Under the pieces are notes generated by a model. That model ran no database searches. It saw only the letters and a list, made by a program, of their open reading frames with translations, and had not been told where the DNA came from. Below are positions 56,977-64,000 of a stretch of 64,000 nt of DNA, piece by piece. A program made the position numbers and the translations under genes. Position 1 is the first letter of the stretch. Each line of letters starts with the position of its first letter. Origin of the DNA: Pieris napi (Eukaryota; Arthropoda; Insecta; Lepidoptera; Pieridae); the NCBI RefSeq assembly GCF_905475465.1, contig NC_062239.1, forward strand, positions 2,356,001 through 2,420,000. Reading direction: 5' to 3'.

Positions 56977-58650
56977 ATTAATTTGAATTATTTTAATATC
57001 ACAATAAGAACTTAGGTTACGCCTTTTTTTAAAACGACATCCTCAATCGATGGTAAAGGTAAATACTAAATAAATAATAATATAATTTACTAAAGTTTTT
57101 ATTAGATCACAATAATTCACACTTGACAGTTGACACCTCATCAAAATTTAATAATGTACATTGTAACTGTGTAGTGTGTAACGACATCATAGATTATTAT
57201 TTATTTCAAAGTTATAACTGAACAAGTGCGAAACTTTTTCTAATTCTGATTAAATATTTATTGAAATATGACAATAGAAAGTAATTTTATGATTAACTTT
57301 CATGGTTTACTAACCATTCTAAATATAATTTAGCCACGAAGTAGTAAGTCTACTAGACTAGGTTAAGACTATGTACGTGTAAGTCCGCCATTAAACTTTA
57401 CATATGGCCATAGATGATGAATCGTACCCTTCTACGTTAAAAATTACAGTTACAGATACAAAATTACTTCTGTTTTGTTATTTTGTCGACTTGTATTTTA
57501 TTGAATTATTTGAAAACGTAAAAGTTAGGTTATTTAAAATTAAAAGTATACAGTTTATTTGACATCAACGTTTATCGGAGAAACGGGCTAACTAGTAATT
57601 TTATATTTTAAACAAAACAACCTCATTCCATGCAATAAACAATGTTTTATTAGTAGCTGAAAAATGCAAGCTTGGGCAATGTTCAGCTACTAAATACTAA
57701 TAAAACATAACATAGATAAAGATTTCAAACTTCAATGCTATTTTGAAATTATTATTCAAGCAGTTTTGACAGAAACTATAATTTCCTTTGCTTTGATGGA
57801 TGACTTAAGATGAAATTTCAATTTGACAAACAATAATGACAATATACAAAAATAAGATAAATATAACTTTAATCTGTTTATTAAAATAAAATAACTCATT
57901 GAACACCTGTAATTGAAAATGACGACAAATAATTGGTTATTATGAAGCTGAGTAATAATGTTCTGCCGCGCCATCTACATACGTTTTGATTTATTATGGT
58001 TCAAAAAAAATACATTAGATAGCGCTAGCTAAAACTGCCTAGAAGAAAATGTACTAACAGATGTCTCTCGTTACTGTAGTAAAAGAAAGATAGCTTTTTG
58101 GTTTGGTTGAGATTTTTTAACCCAATATAGGTTTCGAGATTTTTTTTAACAATTTAATTTAATCATCTCGAACACTTTAAGCTAATCCCAAGTAGTCTGA
58201 TAACATAATGACAATTATACAATGATTTTTAGAAGGTAAAAAAATCATACGTAATGTAAAATTACTTGGACATAAGCTCGTATTATCAAGTATTGTACAT
58301 ATAGGTAGTAGTGATTTGATACTGGACCAAGTACCGAGATCGGCTTCATAAAATTAGCAACTAACTATGGTTATATTTATTAAAATAGTAGAATGACGTA
58401 AAAGTTGTAATTGCAACATTTTCACAACTTTTATATTTGCAATATTTTTTACAACATAATTTAAGGAACCTGTTTATCATATATTATATTAATATCTGTT
58501 TTTAGTATATATAAAACTATGCCATAAAACAAAATAATAAAATCGTGTCGACACGAAAAAACTGCGTTATGTGAATGCCAGGCGGTAATTTAAATGTAGC
58601 AACAACTGCTTTTAGCTTACAACCTTAATTGACTTAAAAATGTTTATCAA
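56977..58650. other. PMVK upstream region, AT-rich
   Basis: Presumed PMVK promoter side, with no clear TATA box. An imperfect inverted repeat lies at 57642-57708 (ATGTTTTATTAG and TAGCTGAA arms). Nothing else recognised. Confidence 0.4.
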
Positions 58651-58654
58651 TATG

Positions 58655-59275
58655 TTATGTTAATATAATCGTAAAACAAGGATAATGATATGGAAAATTG
58701 AACTGTAACGGAAGGATATTCAATATGAATTCGAAGGTTAATCGCATAAGCCCTGTTTCTTTATTCCATAAGAACATAGTTGGGGCACGATGCACGCTCA
58801 CGACTCTCAGAACAACTCCGGACATGACATTCCACGTTTCGTTGTAGATTAGAATGGGATGGATAGTGCGCGACTCGCCGAAAAAAAAAGAGACAAGCAA
58901 CTCGGGATCAGTCCACGTGGACTGCTTCATATCAACACAGGAGCAACGACCAATAGAAAACGGTACCGCTAATGTATTTCTCACCTCCGCACTCACACCC
59001 GGATCGGCTTCTACAATAAACACACGCATACGATTCTCAACTTTCCAACAACGCTCTAGGGTCTCAAATACTGTGTGTGTACCTGAGATAGTCGTTTTCG
59101 AAATGACTTAAAGTGTGTTGTCAACGATAATTTGGTTCGTATTACGCTCGATATAGGGTGTATTGTCGTCCGTGGAGTGTTCTGCGGCTGTTGAATTTAA
59201 AACGATTCCCAAGAACAGGGTCGCAAGTTGCTGAAGGTTGGAGGAGCGATGCAAACTGCATAGTCTCGTCACGGC
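58655..59275 (-). pseudogene. Open frame resembling the start of an ionotropic-receptor ligand domain; probably broken
   Basis: On the minus strand one frame runs from about 59267 (L-Q-Q-L-A-T-L-F-L-G-I-V-L-N-S, a signal-peptide-like stretch) to a TAA at 59108-59110. It then stays open to 58655, where M-R-V-F-I-V-E-A-D-P begins its longest part. Near the end G-V-V-L-R-V-V-S-V-H-R-A-P-T-M-F-L-W-N and L-P-L-Q-F-N-F resemble the beginning of the S1 domain of insect ionotropic receptors. No ATG precedes the signal-like part in frame and no channel domain follows, so it is at best a fragment. The family assignment is my inference and weak. Confidence 0.35.
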
Positions 59276-59286
59276 TCCCCGGACGC

Positions 59287-59430
59287 CTTACCCCTGCTCG
59301 CCTCCTGCCGTTATTGTAGTAAGCCGAGTGTAGATATGCGGTGTGCGTGTGTATGTCTGTTCGAGTCAACTGTTGTGCTGAGGCACGAGGTTTTCATACG
59401 AGAAGTGCATGCAGCCGCACTTTATATGCT
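59287..59430 (-). promoter_or_regulatory. Candidate minus-strand promoter with TATA box
   Basis: TATAAA on the minus strand (59421-59426) is followed by GC-richer, CA-rich 5'-UTR-like sequence. About 130 nt downstream there is a strong donor-like CAGGG|GTAAGG (59291). It lies directly upstream of the broken receptor-like frame. Confidence 0.3.
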
Positions 59431-59499
59431 CGTAATATTTTGCTCTCGCAATATTTTGCTTTTTATTTGCTCGCTCCCGAGTTTGACCAGCTGAACAAA

Positions 59500-60470
59500 G
59501 CTATTCAAGAAATGTGAGCTTCTTTATATACGATACGTGTTTTCATAAGGAAGGAATGGTCTTAAGAATTAGGTTTATTTTATTAGTCGTTTTGTAATTG
59601 CTTATGTTCAATGAATTATATTTAAATCTGATATCTACGTATAATCATATCATTTATTACCTTAGGACACAAGTTATATTTTTTTTAATATCATGATATA
59701 AACAAGTGAACAAGCATTAATGTATCGCATTACAAACTAACCCTAAGTTACAATTAATATGTGTCAAAAATACCAAAAACTAAATCTATTCTATAAATAA
59801 ATGTATACCATAGGGAAAGCTCGTAATAAGTAATAATAACATTTAAGGGGATAAAAATGCAACGCACTAATAAAGCGCGAAACAAATTGTCATTCAAAAA
59901 GCAGCTTTATGATTATAGGTATCCCTGATTCAATAAAGGGATCGTTTGTCGACAAAGGGCGGAAATATTAGGAGTCCCCCCTTGTTACGTGACGCGAACC
60001 GAAAGGGCAACTTATCCTCGGCTTAGACAGGTAGATTTGTTTATTAAGCCCTCCTTGAATAAGTACGATAGTCTATTGTTATGGAATTGTAACATTTAAT
60101 AACGATGGGGTTGGATTGCGATCTTAATCTAACGCTTTGATCTTAGATTTACAGGTTTTTAGGTTCATAGTTTGAGGGTTCTTAGTTAAAAGTTGTTTAC
60201 CATAAATTTGCACCAACCAGGAAACATATATAACACTGAATAATTAATTCGGAGTTTTAGTTTCGCATAACAACTAATATTTTAAAATCGTAGGTGTATT
60301 GGTAAGTTTATTTATGTTAATTTGAATAGCCATTAAACGAAAAACATAAAGAAATTTAGTACGGTTTTCTGATTATGGCGTTTGATTTATGTTATTGATC
60401 GATCTTATTAATATATGTAGAATATAGCCATACTTTAATTTGACATACATTATCTACTGTTTAAAATTAG
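59500..60470. other. AT-rich non-coding stretch
   Basis: Nothing recognisable. Confidence 0.4.
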
Positions 60471-60479
60471 TGGAGCTTC

Positions 60480-60655
60480 GATGTTTTTAGGTCTGGGCCT
60501 CAGATTTCTGTATCAGTTTTCAGGATCATTTGTCATAATAGACAAGATGCCAGCCTCCTGCTTGACACACGCTGTCGACTTTTTGGGTCTAAGGCAAGCC
60601 GGTTTCCTCGCGATGCTTTTCTTGACCGTTCGAGCGAATGTTAAATGCGTAATAT
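60480..60655 (-). mobile_element. 5'-truncated SINE copy
   Basis: The reverse complement matches the body and tail of the 39.8 kb SINE (AACATTCGCTCGAACGGT, AGTCGACAGCGTGTGTC, TCTGAGGCCCAGACCTAAAA) but lacks the tRNA-like head. Confidence 0.8.
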
Positions 60656-60669
60656 TACTTTAGACAAAT

Positions 60670-61425
60670 CAGATATAGTAATTACGATGCAAAATAAAAT
60701 TGCTTTAATAATCCACCCCAATTTCAGTATCGAATGAACCGTTGGCATAAATGAGAAAAATCAGCGCTAACATCCCTTGAGAGAGGGTGGCGATGCTTAG
60801 GGGTTGCTACACTCAAATACTTTTATTCCTTTCAATGGTACGAATTAATTTATTTCATACTAGCCACCAGGCCTGATAGGGGATTTGTAATAATAGCCAC
60901 CGACTTTAAACCTACCCGTTTAATGATTTAAAAACACATTTTGCGCAAGCAGTCCTTGGTTTGATACGCGTAAATGTATCTAAGCATTTACGACTATCAA
61001 ACTGTTTACATTTTCTATACACCTACTTAAAGGCAGGTAAGAAATTCTCCGTGTCTACTTGACCTGACCCTGATGTCTCGAATTCGATACCTGGTAAAAA
61101 AGGTATGCGACAGTCGCTTAATATCAACAATATCAAACAACAATATCCTCCTCTTTAGCGTATTGGTTAAATGATGTCTTATTTTACATGTCCACTCCAT
61201 TAATAAAATACTTAGTGCAAAGAAATTAAGAAACAAACACAATTAGTTTTATATCAGACCTCGTTTGAAAAAAAAACAAGCGAACAATGAAACAAAAACG
61301 TGTTATGCGGCTATCAATATTGCACTCATCTGTCATACAAGTATGGAAGGCGTTTGACACGCCGCGCCGCACATAATTCAACAAACAAAAAGGGAATAAA
61401 TGCTCGAATAAAATACTTTTAATTT
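60670..61425. other. Non-coding stretch
   Basis: Nothing recognisable. Confidence 0.35.
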
Positions 61426-61590
61426 CCCCGGGCGCCGCTAATCGGACGGCGGCGATGGAGGGCGCCAAATCGCCCTTTTTATTTTACTGTAACGCAAATC
61501 CGGCGGGAAAGAGAGATCGTGCGGTCACGTGCTTGGAATTACACCCCGCGCCCCCGCGTGACCCCCACGTGTCACTGGCTACGTAAAAAT
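61426..61590. promoter_or_regulatory. GC-rich block with two E-boxes
   Basis: A GC-rich island contains GGCGCC repeats, GGCGGGAAA and two perfect CACGTG sites (61526-61531 and 61566-61571). This composition suggests a promoter or enhancer; no transcript is visible. Confidence 0.3.
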
Positions 61591-61741
61591 AGTAATCCAA
61601 TGGGAATACCCAAGTTTCTTTAAGACGAAGACTTGATAATTATGAGGTAAAGCTGTGTAATAGGTAGATACTATGGGGAAATTGTTGCGTATTTTGTATT
61701 GATTACATAATTTTGTCTAATTCGATTAAATTATATTTTTT

Positions 61742-61858
61742 TGATGGAACAAGGGGTAAACGGGTAGGAGGCTCATCTGATGTTAAGTGATACCGTCGCT
61801 TATAGACACTCACAATGCCAGAAGGCTCGAGTGCGTTGCCGGCCTTTTAAGAATATAA
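61742..61858 (-). mobile_element. LINE 3'-end fragment (WNQLP family)
   Basis: The minus strand carries the shared tail (AAAAGGCCGGCAACGCACTC to CCTACCCGTTTACCCC), diverged, with a small deletion in GCGAGCC. Confidence 0.7.
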
Positions 61859-61859
61859 G

Positions 61860-62760
61860 TTAAGAAAATAAGTTTATGTAGGTACTTAAGTAGTATAAGT
61901 ATCTTAAGTGGCACGTTGATTATAATTATATCTAATAAACGTTACAACTTAGGTAAGTAGATACAAAATAATATCCGATGAGTGATATATAAGGAAAATG
62001 TGAAATCTCTTTTTTCAGATTTAGTAGATATATCAAAATATCTTCACATAACAGCTTAAGTAACCGTTAATTATTTACCGTCTCTAAGTAAGGACTGAAC
62101 TTTTAAATAAGAAACTTAGTCCTTTTACGTACATAATTAAAACATTACATACCTAGGTAATGTATTAATAGTAATAGAACCAAAACTATTTCGTAATTAT
62201 CACAAATATAAACTATTAGTCTTAGCATAATCTCCGTACATTTCCGCTCTGGGCCCATTTAACAAACGTAAGCCACTAATTGACACGCAAAACAACTATG
62301 TTCACCGCAAATAGTGATATAACGTCTATGAGTCACCTTGTCATCTACAAATTCGAGTTAATTATTTCCTTCCTTGTGTACGAAAAGTTTACCTTATGCT
62401 GATATAATAAAACACATTAAAAAAAACGTGTGTGTACTTGCGTTAAAAGTTATACTACTTTGTGGTAAAGATAAAGATCTTTTTAATTTTTTTATTATTC
62501 GCCTTATTCTACGTTTGTAGAAAACACGACACTAACAATAGAAAAAAGGTATTTAATACATTGAAAGTTTTATTACAACGCATTATCTAGTTAAATAAAG
62601 TTTATTTAAATATCACAAAAAAATTACATCAGGGTGTCGGATTTTTGTGACGGTGTGCGCGCGCATCATAAAATTTTACTCTCATCATTTTTCCCTGACG
62701 CGCCAAAAGAAGTATAAGTTTAAAAATCTATATTTTAGATTTGAGATGATAATGTGTATG
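61860..62760. other. AT-rich non-coding stretch
   Basis: Nothing recognisable. Confidence 0.4.
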
Positions 62761-62770
62761 TATTATTTAT

Positions 62771-63000
62771 GAGCTGTGGCCTAGTGGCTTCAGCGTGCGA
62801 CTCTCATGTCTGAGGCAGGTAAGTTCGACGGCTGTGCGTCGATAATTTTTGTCTACGCGTTTAAGGTGAAATAAACTATCGTGAGAAAACCTGACAGCGT
62901 GAGTCAAGGCTTATCTCCCACCTGTCTATTAGAACAAAACAAATGAGCAGCAACCAAAAATCGGAGGTCCAGACTTGTAAGGCTGTAGAGTTTTGTTTTT
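62771..63000 (+). mobile_element. Diverged SINE copy
   Basis: It shares the tRNA-like head (GTGGCCTAGTGGCTTCAGCG) and the tail (AATCGGAGGTCCAGACTTGT, a changed version of TCTGAGGCCCAGACCT). A degraded B box and internal deletions mark it as older than the 39.8 kb copy. Confidence 0.7.
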
Positions 63001-64000
63001 ATCTTTGATTACTCGTCAATTATATACATACTAATTTAATGTTTCAATATCGCTTTGATAGTTTAAAATACTACTACTAAATACGAGTTTTCCTAATCAA
63101 AATCAAATTAGTTTTTGAATTTACATATACCTAAACCTGAAATTAATATTAACACTTTGTTCGTTGCGAAAATTTACCCCATAAAGAAATATGATGTATG
63201 GTTGTTGGCTCGAAGCGTTTTATTAGCCGACTAAATCAGTCGTTACAGAAAGCAGTTTTGCAGAAACTCAACACTGTTGAACCATTACTCAGGGCATCGT
63301 ATGGACGGAACACGCCTCCACTTTGTTCTGTAAACAGTATTTTCTATGCGGTTTTCTCATACACATTGGGCATGCAAACTCAAACTTACTTATAGAGCGA
63401 GCACCTCACTTTGTGTCTAAAATGTATTGGATTTCGAGATATTTAGTGCTAAAATTCCAGTCTGAATCTTATCCTTAAAAAAAATATGCTGTAACAACAC
63501 AAGGAGCCCCTGGAACTAGTCAGAACAGATTTAAAAGACTACCTACAGATGTTCCGTGGAACATGGTACATATAGCAAAAAAAATACAAATAGGAAGAAA
63601 TAAAGCAGAAAGTAATCTGAAAGTAGTAGTTTTTTTAGTACCGGTGACCCCAGTGCTGCCGTTCGATTCTGTTAATCCGTGAGTTCACCTCGCACTAGCA
63701 ACGCTCCCTGATTTGAGCGCGATCGCCGCTGCGAAAACCGCTGTGAGAGTTCGAAAAGTGAGTTACAGAATCGCAAACCTGGTGCTTTCCTGGTTCGACG
63801 AATAAGTATCGACATACAGCGAGGAATTTCATTAAAGGTCCACTGCCACAGGGACGTTTTAATTTTTAATTTTCTTTAAAAAAAAATTTCTATTACCTCG
63901 TAGGTTAAGAAAATTGTCAATACAAATAATAAGTATGTAGCATGAAAAAAAATATCCGAAATGAATGGTCTGTACCTAGTCCCCAAGCTAGCCCAATGCG
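63001..64000. other. Right-edge sequence, unassigned
   Basis: A short open frame at 63198-63395 and a GC-richer patch at about 63640-63830 are not recognised. The latter may be part of a dispersed repeat continuing beyond the window. Confidence 0.3.

Noticed and set aside
1..64000. CRISPR array, prophage or bacterial operon
   Set aside because: No regularly spaced repeats, and the gene structures are intron-rich and animal-type throughout.

Overview
The window is a piece of an AT-rich insect nuclear genome, almost certainly from a moth or butterfly (Lepidoptera). It carries GT-AG introns, a para-type voltage-gated sodium channel split into more than 30 exons, and lepidopteran-style dispersed repeats: tRNA-derived SINEs, truncated non-LTR retrotransposon 3' ends, and short terminal-inverted-repeat elements flanked by TAA or TTA.

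Layout. Positions 731-4147 (+) hold the last three coding exons of a gene I cannot name; the rest lies beyond the left edge. Positions 6968-28162 (-) hold the complete coding part of para. I resolve 32 coding positions whose splice phases agree throughout and give 6135 nt (2044 codons plus stop). Two positions have mutually exclusive exon pairs (domain II S4-S5 and domain III S3-S4). There are also two optional cassette exons (33 and 69 nt) and a 24-nt alternative acceptor. The DEKA selectivity filter, the MFM inactivation motif and the C-terminal IQ motif are all present. The classic pyrethroid and indoxacarb target-site positions that I checked carry the susceptible residue. A 107-nt candidate 5' exon lies at 29689-29795.

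From about 30 to 56 kb there is no convincing host gene. This stretch has tandem repeats at 31.8-33.3 kb, an internally deleted mariner at 34.1-34.7 kb, a SINE with perfect 14-bp target duplications at 39.7-40.1 kb, a PIF/Harbinger-like element with a transposase-like fragment at 44.3-44.9 kb, LINE pieces at 45, 49-50 and 53-54 kb, and a CpG-rich block at 51.1-51.75 kb. At 53.1-53.6 kb an inverted-repeat element has landed inside a LINE fragment.

Positions 56053-56976 (-) hold a complete three-exon phosphomevalonate kinase (185 aa), an enzyme of the mevalonate pathway. Upstream of it, at 58.66-59.43 kb (-), is a promoter-like segment followed by an open frame that weakly resembles the start of the ligand-binding domain of ionotropic receptors but is broken by a stop. 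The right end holds SINE and LINE fragments and a GC-rich, E-box-containing block.

The genes do not form one pathway: para encodes the neuronal sodium channel and PMVK is a housekeeping isoprenoid enzyme. I see no bacterial-type operon, CRISPR array or viral genome. The most distinctive content is the splicing repertoire of para and several TWA-flanked inverted-repeat elements.
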